Shown in pieces: positions 22,701-36,142 of a DNA stretch of 64,000 bases (position 1 is the first letter of the stretch; every line of letters begins with the position of its first letter). The DNA is from Colletes latitarsis (lineage: Eukaryota; Arthropoda; Insecta; Hymenoptera; Colletidae). A program made the translations under genes and the position numbers. The notes beneath the pieces are model-generated. The model saw only the letters and a program-made list of their open reading frames with translations. It made no database searches and was not told where the DNA came from. The stretch spans positions 28,089,672 to 28,153,671 of the forward strand of contig NC_135134.1 of assembly GCF_051014445.1 (NCBI RefSeq), written 5' to 3'.

Positions 22701-25700
22701 TGAGCCTGATGAGAGCAAATCCCAGACTTATCCCAGACCTAACTTGCGTTGTCCTCTAAGATATTGATGGAAACCAGGTTTAATTGACTGTTTCAGTGTT
22801 GTACTTCATTACTACGTGATGCAATCCAGAAAAAGCCCAGGATCTAGCCATCAAGTATGAGAAATATGCGAAAGTATGAGCCTGATGAGGGCGAATCCCA
22901 GACCTATCCCAGACCTAACATGCGTTATCCTCAAAAATATTGATCGAAACCAGGTTTAATCGACTGTTTCAGTGTGGTACCACATTACTACGTGATGCAA
23001 TCCAGAAATAGCCCAGGATCCAGCCATGAAGTATGAGAAATATGCGAACGTATGAGCCTGATGGGGGCAAATCCTAGACCTAACCCAGACCTAACATGCG
23101 TTATCCTCAAAAATATTAATCGAAACCAGGTTTAATCGACTGTTTCAGTGTGGTACCACATTATTACGTGATCCAAACAAGAAAAAAACCCAGGATCTTG
23201 TCAACGAGTATGTGTAGTGTGCGAAAGTATGAGTCTGATGAGGGCTAATCCCAGACCTAACCTAGACATAACATGCGTTATCCTCTAAAATATTGATCCA
23301 AACCAGGTTTAATGGACTGTTTCAGTGTGGTACCACACTACTACGTGATCCAAACCAGAAAAAACCCAGGATCCGTTCAACAAGTATGTGAAGAATGCGA
23401 AAGTATGAGCCTGATGAGAGCAAATCCCAGACCTATCCCAGACCTAACTTGCGTTGTCCTCTAAGATATTGATGGAAACCAGGTTTAATTGACTGTTTTA
23501 GTGTGGTACCACTTTACTACGTGATCCAACGCAGAAAAAACCCTCGATCAGGTCAACATGCATGTTAAAACTGCGAAAGTACGAGCCTGATGAGGGCAAA
23601 TCCCAGACCTATCCCAGACCTAACATGCGTTATCCTCAAAAATATTAATCGAAACCAGGTTTAATCGACTGTATCAGTGTGGTACCACATTACTACGTGA
23701 TGCAATCCAGAAATAGCCCAGGATCCAGCCATGAAGTATGAGAAATATGCGAAAGTATGAGCCTGATGGGGGCAAATCCTAGACCTAACCCAGACCTAAC
23801 ATGCGTTATCCTCAAAAATATTTATCGAAACCAGGTTTAATCGACTGTTTCAGTGTGGTACCACATTATTACGTGATCCAAACAAGAAAAAAACCCAGGA
23901 TCTTGTCAGCGAGTATGTGTAGTGTGCGAAAGTATGAGTCTGATGAGGGCTAATCCCAGGCCTAAACTAGACATAACATTCGTTATCCCCTAAAATATTG
24001 ATCGAAACCAGGTTTAATTGACTGTTTTAGTGTGGTACCACTTTACTACGTGATCCAAAGCAGAAAAAACCCTCGATCAGGTCAACATGTATGTTAGAAC
24101 TGCGGAAGTATGACCCTGATGAGGGCAAATCCCAGACCTAACGTAGACCTAACATGAATTGTTCTCTAAAATATTGATCAAAACCAGGTTTAATTGACTG
24201 TTTCAGTGTGGTACCACATTACTACGTGATCCAATCCAGAAATAGCCCAGGATCCAGCCATGAAGTATGAGAAATATGCGAAAGTATGAGCCTGATGAGA
24301 GCAAATCCCAGACCTAACCTAGACCTAACATGAATTATTCTCTAAAATATTTATCATGACCAGGTTTAATTGATTGTTTCAGTGAGGTACCACATTACTA
24401 CGTGACCCAATCCAGAAATAGCCCAGGATCCAGCCATGAAGTATGAGAAATATGCGAAAGTATGAGCCCGATGGGGGCAAATCCTAGACCTAACCCAGAC
24501 CTAACATGCGTCATCCTTTTAAATATTTATCAAGACCAGGTTTAATTGAATGTTTCAGTGTGGTACCACATTACTACGTGATCCAAACCAGTAAAAACCC
24601 AGGATCCGTTCAAAAAGTATCTGAAGAATGCGAAAGTATGAGTCTGATGAGTGAAAATCCCAGACCTAACCTAGACCTAACATGCGTTATCCTCTAAAAT
24701 ATTGATCCAAACCAGGTTTAATGGACTGTTTCAGTGTGGTACCACACTACTACGTGATCCAAACCAGAAAAAACCCAGGATCTGTTCAACAAGTATGTGA
24801 AAAACGCGAAAGTATGAGCCTGATGAGGGCAAATCCCAGACCTATCCCAGACCTAACTTGCGTTGTCCTCTAAGATATTGATGGAAACCAGGTTTAATTG
24901 ACTGTTTCAGCGTGGTCCCACATTACTACGTGATACAATCCAGAAACAGCGCAGGGTTTAGCCATGAAGTATGAGAAATATGCGAAAGTATGAGCCTGAT
25001 GAGGGCAAATCCCAGACCTATCCCAGAGCTAACATGCGTTATCCTCTAAAATATTTATCAAGACCAGGTATAATTGAATGTTTCAGTGTGGTACCACATT
25101 CCTACGTGATCCTAACCAGTAAAAACCCAGGATCCGTTCAACAAGTATGTGAAGAATGCGAAAGAATGAGCCTGATGAGAGCAAATCCCAGACCTAACCT
25201 AGACCTAACATGAATTATTCTCTAAAATATTGATCGAAACCAGGTTTAATTGACGGTCTCAGTGTGGTACCACATTGCTACGTGATCCAAACCAGAAAAA
25301 AACCCAGGATCTGTTCAACAACTATGTGAAAAACGCGAAAGTATGAGCCTGATGAGGGCGAATCCCAGACCTATCCCAGGCCTAACTTGCGTTATCCTCT
25401 AAAATATTGATCGAAATCAGGTTTAATTGACTGTTTCAGCGTGGTACCACATTACTACGTGATACAATCCAGAAACAGCGCAGGGTCTAGCCATGAAGTA
25501 TGAGAAATATGCGAAAGTATGAGCCTGATGAGGGCGAATCCCAGACCTATCCCAGACCTAACATGCGTTATCCTCAAAAATATTAATCGAAACCAGGTTT
25601 AATTGACTGTTTTAGTGTGGTACCACTTTACTACGTGATCCAAAGCAGAAAAAACCCTCGATCAGGTCAACATGTATGTTAGAACTGCGGAAGTATGACC

Positions 25701-26000
25701 CTGATGAGGGCAAATCCCAGACCTAACGTAGACCTGACATGAATTGTTCTCTAAAATATTGATCAAAACCAGGTTTAATTGACTGTTTCAGTGTGGTACC
25801 ACGTTACTACGTGCTCCAATCCAGAAATAGCCCAGGATCCAGCCATGAAGTATGAGAAATATGCGAAAGTATGAGCCTGATGAGAGCAAATCCCAGACCT
25901 AACCTAGACCTAACATGAATTATTCTCTAAAATATTTATCTTGACCAGGTTTAATTGATTGTTTCAGTGAGGTACCACATTACTACGTGACCCAATCCAG
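19790..26000 (+). repeat. Large duplicated segment, copy 2 (partner 12040-18250)
   Basis: This is the second copy of the 6.2-kb segment. Between about 21.8 and 23.5 kb the order differs from copy 1: class E and B monomers are interleaved, and 22930-23250 matches earlier sequence of the same copy (near 21.5-21.8 kb) better than the expected partner. The right end of the match is near 26.0 kb, where copy 1 switches to class A and copy 2 continues as class B. Confidence 0.82.
20760..21835 (+). repeat. Seven-monomer block, copy 5 of 5 (shortened)
   Basis: Landmark GTGAAGAACCCCGGCC is at 20777, 2,466 bp (14 monomers) after copy 4 and 7,750 bp after copy 3. It shares with copy 3 the rare ACTACCTGATCC and GCGAACGTATGAG substitutions, so copies 3 and 5 are sisters. 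The match stops near 21835, where the expected class C monomer is replaced by class E. Confidence 0.83.
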
Positions 26001-26400
26001 AAATAGCCCAGGATCCAGCCATGAAGTATGAGAAATATGCGAAAGTATGAGCCCGATGGGGGCAAATCCTAGACCTAACCCAGACCTAACATGCGTCATC
26101 CTTTAAAATATTTATCAAGACCAGGTTTAATTGAATGTTTCAGTGTGGTACCACATTACTACGTGATCCAAACCAGTAAAAACCCAGGATCCGTTCAAAA
26201 AGTATCTGAAGAATGCGAAAGTATGAGTCTGATGAGTGAAAATCCCAGACCTAACCTAGACCTAACATGCGTTATCCTCTAAAATATTGATCCAAACCAG
26301 GTTTAATGGACTGTTTCAGTGTGGTACCACACTACTACGTGATCCAAACCAGAAAAAACCCAGGATCTGTTCAACAAGTATGTGAAAATCGCGAAAGTAT
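24020..26400 (+). repeat. Nine-monomer (1,585-bp) tandem unit, partner copy
   Basis: This is the partner of 16270-18250. Here the second repeat continues for about one kilobase beyond the equivalent point, up to about 26400, so this copy keeps more of the second unit. The ATGCGTCATCC monomer start occurs at 24506 and 26091, 1,585 bp apart. Confidence 0.75.
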
Positions 26401-29400
26401 GAGCCTGATGAGGGCGAATCCCAGACCTATCTCAGACCTAACTTGCGTTATCCTCTAAAATATTGATCGAAACTAGGTTTAATTGACTGTTTCAGCGTGG
26501 TACCACATTACTACGTGATACAATCCAGAAATAGCCCAGGATCTAGCCATCAAGTATGAGAAATATGCGAAAGAATGAGCCTGATGAGGGCAAATCCTAG
26601 ACCTAACCCAGACCTAACATGCGTTATCCTCTAAAATATTGATCGAAACCAGGTTTAATTAACTGTTTCAGCGTGGTACCACATTACTACGTGATACAAT
26701 CCAGAAATAGCCCAGGATCTAGCCATCAAGTATGAGATATATGCGAAAGAATGAGCCTGATGAGTGAAAATCCCAGGCCTAACCTAGACCTAACATGCCT
26801 TATCGTCAATAATATTGATCGAAACCAGGATTAATCGACAGTTTCAGTGTGGTACCACATTACTACGTGATCCAAACCAGAAAAAAATCCAGGATCTGTT
26901 AAACGAGTATGTGAAGTGTGCGAAAGTATGATTCTGATGAGGGCAAATCTCTGACCTATCCCGGACCTAACTTGCGTTATCCTCTAAAATATTGATCGAA
27001 ACCAGGTTTTATTGACTGTTTTAGTGCGGTACCACTTTAGTACGTGATCCAAAGCAGAGAAAGCCCTCGATCAGGTCAACATGTATGTTAAAACTGCGAA
27101 AGTATGACCCTGATGAGGGCCAATCCCAGACCTATCCCAGACCTAACTTGCGTTGTCCTCTAAAATATTTATCAAGACCAGGTTTGTTGAATGTTTCAGT
27201 GTGGTACCACATTACTACGTGAACCAAACCAGAAAAAACCCAGGATCCGTTCAACAAGTATGTGAAGAATGCGAAAGTATGAGCCTGATGAGGGCAACTC
27301 CCAGACCTATCCCAGACCTAACTTGCGTTGTCCTCTAAAATATTTATCAAGACCAGGTTTGTTGAATGTTTCAGTGTGGTACCACATTACTACGTGAACC
27401 AAACCAGAAAAAACCCAGGATCCGTTCAACAAGTATGTGAAGAATGCAAAAGTATGAGCCTGATGAGGGCAAATCCTAGACCTAACCCAGGCCTAATATG
27501 CGTTATCCTCTAAAATATTGATAGAAACAAGGTTTAATTGACTGTTTTATTTGTGGTACCACTTTACTACGTGATCCAAAGCAGAAAAAACCCTCGATCA
27601 GGTCAACATGCATGTTAAAACTGCGAAAGTATGACCCTGATGAGCGCAAGTCCCAGGCCTAACGTAGTCCTAACATGCGTTATCTTCTAAAATATTGATC
27701 GAAACCAGGTTTAATGGACTGTTTCAGTGTAGTACCACACTAGTTCGTGATCCAAACCAGAAAAAACACAGGATCTAGCCATGAAGTATGAGAAATATGC
27801 GAAAGTATGACCCTGATGAGGGCAAATCCCAGACCTATCCCAGACCTAATATGCGTTGTCCTCTAAAATATTGATCGAAACCAGGTTTAATTGACTGCTT
27901 CAGCGTGGCACCACATTACTACATGATACAATCCAGAAATAGCCCAGGATCTAGCCATGAAGTATGAGAAATATGCGAAAGTATGAGCCTGATGAGGGCA
28001 AATCCTAGACGTAACCCAGACCTAACATACGTTGTCCTCTAAAATATTTATCAAGACCAGGTTTAATTGAATGTTTCAGTGTGGTACCACTTTACTACGT
28101 GAACCAAACCGGAAAAAACCCAGGATCCGTTCAACAAGTATGTGAAGAATGCGAAAGTATGAGTCTGATCAGTGAAAATCCCAGGCCTAACCTAGACCTA
28201 ACATGCGTAATCCTCTAAAATATTGATGGAAACCAGGTTTAATTGACTGTTTCAGTGTCGTACTTCATTACTACGTGATGCAATCCAGAAAAAGCCCTGG
28301 ATCTAGCCATCAAGTATGAGAAATATGCGAAAGAATGAGCCTGATGAGAGCAAATCCCAGACCTATACCAGACATAACTTACGTTATCCTCTAAAATATT
28401 GATCGAAACCAGGTTTAATTGACTGTTTCGGTGTGGTGCCACATTACTACGTGATCCAATCCAGAAAAAGCCCAGGATCCGTTCAACAAGTATGTGAAGA
28501 ATGCGAAAGTATGAGTCTGATCAGTGAAAATCTCAGGGCTAAACTAGACCTAACATGCGTTATCCTCTAAAATATTGATCGAAACCAGGTTTAATTGACT
28601 GTTTCAGTGTGTTACCACTTTACTACGTGATCCAAAGTAGAAAAAACCCTCGATCAGGTCAACATGTATGTTAAAACTGCGAAAGTATGACCCTGATTAG
28701 GGCATATCCCAGACCTATCGCAGACCTAACTTGCGTTGTCCTCTAAAATATTGATCGAAACCAGGTTTAATGGACTGTTTCAGTGTGGTACCACACTACT
28801 ACGTGATCCGAACCAGAAAAGACCCAGGATCCGTTCACCAAGTATGTGAAGAATGCGAAAGTATGAGTCTGATGAGTGAAAATCCCAGGCCTAACCTAGA
28901 CCTAACATGCGTTATCCTCAATAATATTGATCGAAACCAGGTTTAATCGACAGTTTCAGTGTGGTACCACATTACTACGTGATCCAAACCTGAAAAAAAT
29001 CCAGGATCTGTTCAACGAGTATGTGAAGTGTGCGAAAGTATGAGTCTGATGAGGGCAAATCTCTGACCTATCCCGGACCTAACTTGCGTTATCCTCTAAA
29101 ATATTGATCGAAGCCAGGTTTAATTGACTGTTTTAGTGTGGTACCACTTTACTACGTGATCCAAAGCAGAAAAAACCCTCGATCAGGTCAACATGCATGT
29201 TAAAACTGCGAAAGTATGAGCCTGATGAGGGCAAATCCCAGACCTATCCCAGACCTAACTTGCGTTGTCCTCTAAAATATTGATCGAAACCAGGTTTAAT
29301 TGACTGTTTCGGTGTGGTACCACACTACTACGTGATCCGAACCAGAAAAAACGCAGGATCCGTTCAACAAGTATGTGAAGAATGCGAAGGTATGAGTCTG

Positions 29401-30340
29401 ATGAGTGAAAATCCCAGGCCTAACCTGGACCTAACATGCGTTATCCTCAATAATATTGATCGAAACCAGGTTTAATCGACAGTTTCAGTGTGGTACCACA
29501 TTACTCCGTGATCCAAACCAGAAAAAAATCCAGGATCTGTTCAACGAGTATGTGAAGTGTGCGAAAGTATGAGTCTGATGAGGGCAAATCTCTGACCTAT
29601 CCCGGACCTAACTTGCGTTATCCTCTAAAATATTGATCGAAACCAGGTTTAATTGACTGTTTTAGTGTGGTACCACTTTACTACGTGATCCAAAGCAGAA
29701 AAAACCATCGATCAGGTCAACATGCATTTTAATACTGCGAAAGTATGAGCCTGATGAGGGCATATCCCAGACCTATCCCAGACCTAACATGCGTTATCCT
29801 CAAAAATATTAAACGAAACCAGGTTTAATCGACTGTTTCAGTGTGGTACCACATTACTACGTGATCGAAACCAGAAAAAAACCCAGGATCTTGTCAACGA
29901 GTATGTGAAGTGTGCGAAAGTATGAGTCTGATGAGGGCTAATCCCAGATCTATCCCAGAGCTAACTTGCGTTATCCTCTAAAATATTGATCGAAACCAGG
30001 TTTAATTGACTGTTTTATTTGTGGTACCACTTTACTACGTGATCCAAAAAAGAAAAAACCCTCGATCAGGTCAACATGTATGTTAAAACTGCGAAAGTAT
30101 GACCCTGATGAGGGCAAATCCCAGGCCTAACCTAGACCTAACATGCGTTATCTTCTAAAATATTGAGCCTGACAAGGTTCAATGGACTGTTTCAGTGTAG
30201 TACCACACTACTTCGTGATCCAAACCAGGAAAAACACAGGATCTAGCCATGAAGTATGAGAAATATGCGAAAGTATGACCCTGATGAGGACAAATCCCAG
30301 AACTATCCCAGACCTAACTTGCGTTATCCTCTAAAATATT

Positions 30341-30419
30341 GATCGAAACCAGTATGAGCCGGATGAGGGCGAATCCCAGACCTATCTCAGACCTAACTTG
30401 CGTTATCCTCTAAAATATT
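30341..30419 (+). repeat. Truncated 79-bp monomer, copy 1
   Basis: Measured from one GATCGAAACC to the next, this unit is 79 bp. GATCGAAACCAG is joined directly to TATGAGCCGGATGAGGGCG, so about 97 bp are missing: the palindrome and the whole class-specific middle segment. The breakpoint carries a 2-base AG homology between the two parent positions. The tail CCTATCTCAGACC matches a full-length monomer near 26420, the likely parent type. Confidence 0.9.
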
Positions 30420-31123
30420 GATCGAAACCAGGTTTAATTGACTGTTTCAGCGTGGTACCACATTACTACGTGATACAATCCAGAAATAGCCCAGGATCTA
30501 GCCATGAAGTATGAGAAATATGCGAAAGTATGAGCCTGATGAGGGCAAATCCTAGACGTAGCCCAGATCTAACATACGTTATCCTCTAAAATATTTATCA
30601 AGACCAGGTTTAATTGAATGTTTCAGTGTGGTACCACATCACTACGTGAACCAAACCGGAAAAAACCCAGGATCCGTTCAACAAGTATGTGAAAAATGCG
30701 AAAGTATGAGTCTGATCAGTGAAAATCCCAGGCCTAACCTAGACCTAACATGCGTTATCCTCTAACATATTGATCGAAACCAGGTTTAATGGACTGTTTC
30801 AGTGTGGTACCACTTCACTACGTGATCCACAGCAGAAAAAACCCTCGATCAGGTCAACATGTATGTTAAAACTGCGAAAGTATGACCCTGATGAGGGCAA
30901 ATCCCTGGCCTAACTTATACCTAACATGCGTTGTCCTCTCAAATATTGATGGAAACCAGGTTTAATTGACTGTTTCAGTGTCGTACTTCATTACTACGTG
31001 ATGCAATCCAGAAAAAGCCCTGGATCTAGCCATCATGTATGAGAAATATGCGAAAGAATGAGCCTGATGAGAGCAAATCCCAGACCTATACCAGACATAA
31101 CTTGCATTATCCTCTAAAATATT

Positions 31124-31202
31124 GATCGAAACCAGTATGAGCCTGATGAGGGCGAATCCCAGACCTATCTCAGACCTAACTTGCATTATCCTCTAAAATA
31201 TT
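31124..31202 (+). repeat. Truncated 79-bp monomer, copy 2
   Basis: This copy has the same 97-bp deletion and the same breakpoint (AACCAG joined to TATGAGCC) as the copy 783 bp upstream. The tail again reads CCTATCTCAGACC. The identical breakpoint means that this is a copy and not an independent deletion. Confidence 0.9.
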
Positions 31203-32082
31203 GATCGAAACCAGGTTTAATTGACTGTTTCGGTGTGGTACCACATTACTACGTGATCCAATCCAGAAAAAGCCAAGGATCTGTTCAACAAGTATGTGAA
31301 AAATGCGAAAGTATGATCCTGATGAGGGCAAATCCCAGACCTATCCCAGACCTAACTTGCGTTGTCCTCTAAAATCTTGATCGAAAGCAGGTTTAAAGGA
31401 CTGTTTCCGTGTGGTACCACATTACTTCGTGATGCAATCCAGAAAAAGACCAGGATCTAGCCATCAAGTATGAGAAATATGCGAAAGAATGAGCCTGATG
31501 AGAGCAAATCCCAGACCTAACCTAGACCTAACATGAATTATTCTCTAAAATATTGATCGTAACCAGGTTTAATGGACTGTTTCAGTGTGGTACCACATTA
31601 CTACGTGATCCAAACCAGAAAAAACCCAGGATCTGTTCAACAAGTATGTGAAAAACGCGAAAGTATGAGCCTGATGAGGGCAATTCCTAGACCTAACCCA
31701 GACCTAACATGCGATATCCTCTAAAATATTGATCGAAACCCGGTTTAATGGACTGTTTCAGTGTGGTACCACACTACTACGTGATCCAAACCAGAAAAAA
31801 CCCAGGATCTGTTCAACAAGTATGTGAAAAACGCGAAAGTATGAGCCTGATGAGGGCATATCCCAGACCTATCCCAGACCTAACTTCCGTTATCCTATAA
31901 AATATTGATTGAAACCAGGTTTAATTGACTGTTTCAGTGTGGTAACACGTTACTACGTGATCCAATCCAGAAATAGCCCAGGATCTAGCCATGAAGTATG
32001 AGAAATATGCGAAAGTATGACCCTGATGAGGGCAAATCCCAGACCTATCCCAGACCTAACTTGCGTTGTCCTCAAAAATATT

Positions 32083-32161
32083 GATCGAAACCAGTATGAG
32101 CCTGATGAGGGCGAATCCCAGACCTATCTCAGACCCAACTTGCGTTATCCTCTAAAATATT
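32083..32161 (+). repeat. Truncated 79-bp monomer, copy 3
   Basis: This is the third copy of the same truncated unit, 959 bp after copy 2. The two spacings, 783 and 959 bp, differ by exactly one 176-bp monomer. The tail reads CCTATCTCAGACCC with one private change. Like copy 1, it is followed by a monomer with CAGCGTGGTACC and GTGATACAATCC, while copy 2 is followed by one with CGGTGTGGTACC. Confidence 0.9.
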
Positions 32162-34025
32162 GATCGAAACCAGGTTTAATTGACTGTTTCAGCGTGGTAC
32201 CACATTACTACGTGATACAATCCAGAAATAGCCCAGGATCTAGCAATGAAGTATGAGAAATATGCGAAAGAATGAGCCTGATGAGAGCAAATCCCAGACC
32301 TATACCAGACATAACTTGCATTATCCTCTAAAATATTGAACGAAACCAGGTTTAATTGACAGTTTCGGTGTGGTACCACATTACTACGTGATCCAATCCA
32401 GAAAAAGCCCAGGAACTGTTGAACAAGTATGTGAAAAATGCGAAAGTATGGTCCTGATGAGGGCAAATCCCAGACCTATCCCAGACCTAACTTGCGTTGT
32501 CCTCTAAAATCTTGATCGAAACCAGGTTTAATGGACTGTTTCCGTGCGGTACCACATTACTTCGTGATGCAATCCAGAAAAAGATCAGGATCTAGCCATC
32601 AAGTATGAGAAATATGCGAAAGAATGAGCCTGATGAGTGAAAATCCCAGGCCTAACCTAGACCAAACATGAATTATTCTCTAAAATATTGATCGTAACCA
32701 GGTTTAATGGACTGTTTCAGTGTGGTACCACATTACTACGTGATCCAAACCAGAAAAAACCCAGGATCTGTTCAACAAGTATGTGAAAAACGCGAAAGTA
32801 TGAGCCTGATGAGGGCAAATCCTAGACCTATCCCAGACCTCACTTGCGTTATCCTCTAAAATATTGTTCGAAACCAGGTTTAATCGACTGTGTCCGTGTG
32901 GTACCACATTACTACGTGAACCAAACCAGAAAAAACCCAGGATCCGCTCAACAAGTATGTGAAGAATGCGAAAGTATGAGTCTGATGAGTGAAAATCCCA
33001 GACCTAACCTAGACCTAACATGCGTTATCCTCTAAAATATTGATCCAAACCAGGTTTAATGGACTGTTTCAGTGTGGTACCACATTACTACGTTATCCAA
33101 ACCAGAAAAAAACCCAGTATCTGTTCAACAAGTATGTGAAAAACGCGAAAGTATGACCCTGATGAGGGCAAATCCCAGGCCTAACCTAGACCTAACATGC
33201 ATTATCCTCTAAAATATTGATCGAAACCAGGTTTAATGGACTGTTTCAGTGAGGTACTACATTACTACGTGATGCAATCCAGAAATAGCCCAGGATCTAG
33301 CAATGAAGTATTAGAAATATGCGAAAGTATGAGCCTGATGAGGGCAAGTCCTAGACCTTACCCTGACGTAACATGCGTTATCCTCTAAAATATTTATCAA
33401 GACCAGGTTTAATTGAATGTTTCAGTATGGTACCACACTACTGCGTGATCCAAACCAGAAAAAACCCAGGATCTGCTCAACAAGTATGTGAAAAATGCGA
33501 AAGTATGAGTCTGATCAGTGAAAATCTCAGGCCTAACCTAGACCTAACATGCGTTATCCTCAAAAATATTGATCGAAACCAGGTTTAATCGACTGTTTCA
33601 GTGTGGTACCACATTACTACGTGATCCAAACCAGAAAAAAACCCAGTATCTGTTCAACAAGTATGTGAAAAACGCGAAAGTATGACCCTGATGAGGGCAA
33701 ATCCCAGGCCTAACCTAGACCTAACATGCATTATCCTCTAAAATATTGATCGAAACCAGGTTTAATGGACTGTTTCAGTGTGGTACCACATTACTATGTG
33801 TTCCAAACCAGAAAAAACCCAGGATCTGTTCAAGAAGTATGTGAAACGCGCGAAAGTATGAGCCTGATGAGGGCGAATCCCAGACCTATCCCAGACCTAA
33901 ATTGCGTTATCCTCTAAAATATTGATCGAAACCAGGTTTAATGGACTGTTTCAGTGTGGTACCACATTAGTACGTGATCCAAAGCAGAAAAAACCCTCGA
34001 TCAGGTCAACATGTATGTTAAAACT

Positions 34026-34915
34026 GCGAAAGTATGACCCTGATGAGGGCAAATCCCTGGCCTAACCTAGTCCTAACATGCGTTATCCTCAAAAATATTG
34101 ATCGAAACCAGGTTTAATCAACTGTTTCAGTGTGGTACCACATTGCTACGTGATCCAAACCAGAAAAAAACCCAGGAGCTGTTCAACAAGTACGTAAAGA
34201 ATGCGAAAGTATGTGTCTGATGAGGGCAAATCCCAGGCCTATCCTAGACCTACCATGCGTTATCTTCAAAAATATCGATCGAAACCAGGTTTAATGGACT
34301 GTTTCCGTGTGGTACCACATTACTACGTGATCCAAACCAGAAAAAGCCCAGGATCTAGCCATGAAGTATGAAAAATATGCGAAAGAATGAGCCTGATGAG
34401 GGCAAATCCTAGACCTATCCCAGACATAACATGCGTTATCCTCTAAAATATTCATCGAAACCAGGTTTAATGGGCTGTTTCAGTGTGGTACCACATTACT
34501 ACGTGATCCAAACCAGAAAAGACCCTGGATCTGTTCAACAAGTTTGTGAAAAACGCGAAAGTATGAGCCTGATGAGGGCAAATCCCAGACCTATCCCAGA
34601 CCTAACTTGCGTTATCCTCTAAAATATTGATCGAAACCTGGTTTAATTGACTGTTTCAGTGCGGTACCACACTACTACGTGATCCAAACCAGAAAAAAAC
34701 CGAGGATCTGTTCAACAAGTATGTGAAAAACGCGAAAGTATGAGCCTGATGAGGGCAAATCCTAGACCTATCCCAGACCTAACATGCGTTATCCTCTAAA
34801 ATATTCATCGAAACCAGGTTTAATGGACTGTTTCCGTGTGGTACCACATTACTACGTGATCCAAACCAGAAAAAGCCCAGGATCTAGCCATGAAGTATGA
34901 GAAATATGCGAAAGT
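34026..34915 (+). repeat. Five-monomer block (partner 36143-37032)
   Basis: The block matches at a shift of 2,117 bp (12 monomers) with landmarks GCGAAAGTATGACCCTG at 34026 and 36143, the ATGCGTTATCC anchor at 34431 and 36548, and CCAAACCAGAAAAAGCCC at 34861 and 36978. Part of it, about 34391-34590, also recurs at a shift of 881 bp (5 monomers) near 35272-35471. Confidence 0.8.
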
Positions 34916-36142
34916 ATGAGGCTGATGGGGGCAAATCCTAGACCTAACCCAGACCTAACATACGTTATCCTCAAAGATATTGATCGAAACCAGGTTTAAT
35001 GGACTGTTTCAGTGTGGTACCACATTACTACGTGATCCGAATCAGAAAAAACCCAGGATCTGTTCAACAAGTATGTGAAAAACGCGAAAGTATGAGCCTG
35101 ATGAGGGCATATCCCAGACCTATCCTAGACATAACTTGCGTTATCCGCTAAAATATTGATGGAAACCAGGTTTAATTGACTGTTTCAGTGTGGTACTATA
35201 TTACTACGTGATGCAATCCAGAAATAGCCCAGGATCTAGCCATGAAGTATGAGAAATATGCGAAAGTATGAGTCTGATGAGGGCAAATCCTAGACCTATC
35301 CCAGACATAACATGCGTTATCCTCTAAAATATTCATCGAAACCAGGTTTAATGGGCTGTTTCAGTGTGGTACCACATTACTACGTGATCCAAACCAGAAA
35401 AGACCCAGGATCTGTTCAACAAGTTTGTGAAAAACGCGAAAGTATGAGCCTGATGAGGGCAAATCCCAGACCTATCCCAGACCTAACATGCGTTATCCTC
35501 TAAAATATTTATCGAAACCAGGTTTAATGGACTGTTTCCGTGTGGTACCACATTACTACGTGATCCAAACCAGAAAAAGCCCAGGATCTAGCCATGAAGT
35601 ATGAAAAATATGCGAAAGTATGAGCCTGATGAGGGCAAATCCTAGACCTATCCCAGACCTAACATGCGTTATCCTCTAAAATATTCATCGAACCCAGGTT
35701 TAATGGGCTGTTTCAGTGTGGTACCACATTACTACGTGATCCAAACCAGAAAAAAACCCAGGATCTTGTCAACGAGTATGTGAAGTGTGCGAAAGTATGA
35801 GTCTGATGAGGGCAAATCCCAGACCTGTCCCAGACCTAACTTGCGTTATCCTCTAAAATATTGATCGAAACCTGGTTTAATTGACTGTTTCAGTGCGGTA
35901 CCACACTACTACGTGATCCAAACCAGAAAAAAACCCAGGAGCTGTTCAACAAGTACGTGAAGAATGCGAAAGTATGTGTCTGATGAGGGCATATCAGAGG
36001 CCTAACCTAGACCTAACATGCGTTATCCTCAAAAATATTGATCGAAACCAGGTTTAATCGTCTGTTTCAGTGTGGTACCACATTACTACGTGATCCAAAC
36101 CAGAAAAAAACCCAGTATCTGTTCAACAAGTATGTGAAAAAC

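Larger units (their letters stand above)
26400..34000 (+). repeat. Heterogeneous zone with little long-range repetition
   Basis: This stretch keeps the 176-bp monomer but I found few matches longer than two or three monomers. A visible exception is the pair 27153-27327 and 27328-27513, two adjacent copies of a GTTTGTTGAATGTTTCAG variant. Monomers carry more private substitutions than elsewhere (for example GTTCAATGGACTG near 30178). Three truncated monomers lie here. The zone may be an older or less homogenised part of the array, lying between two better-ordered domains. Confidence 0.7.

Noticed and set aside
30341..30419. The 79-bp units as insertion scars or target-site duplications of a mobile element.
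   Set aside because: There is no inserted sequence or terminal repeat. The unit is an internal deletion of a normal monomer with a 2-bp homology at the join.
32176..32466. The longest minus-strand open frame (96 residues) and similar ones at 28-44 kb.
   Set aside because: Same satellite read in reverse. They differ from neighbours only by chance loss of stops and have no conserved start across monomers.
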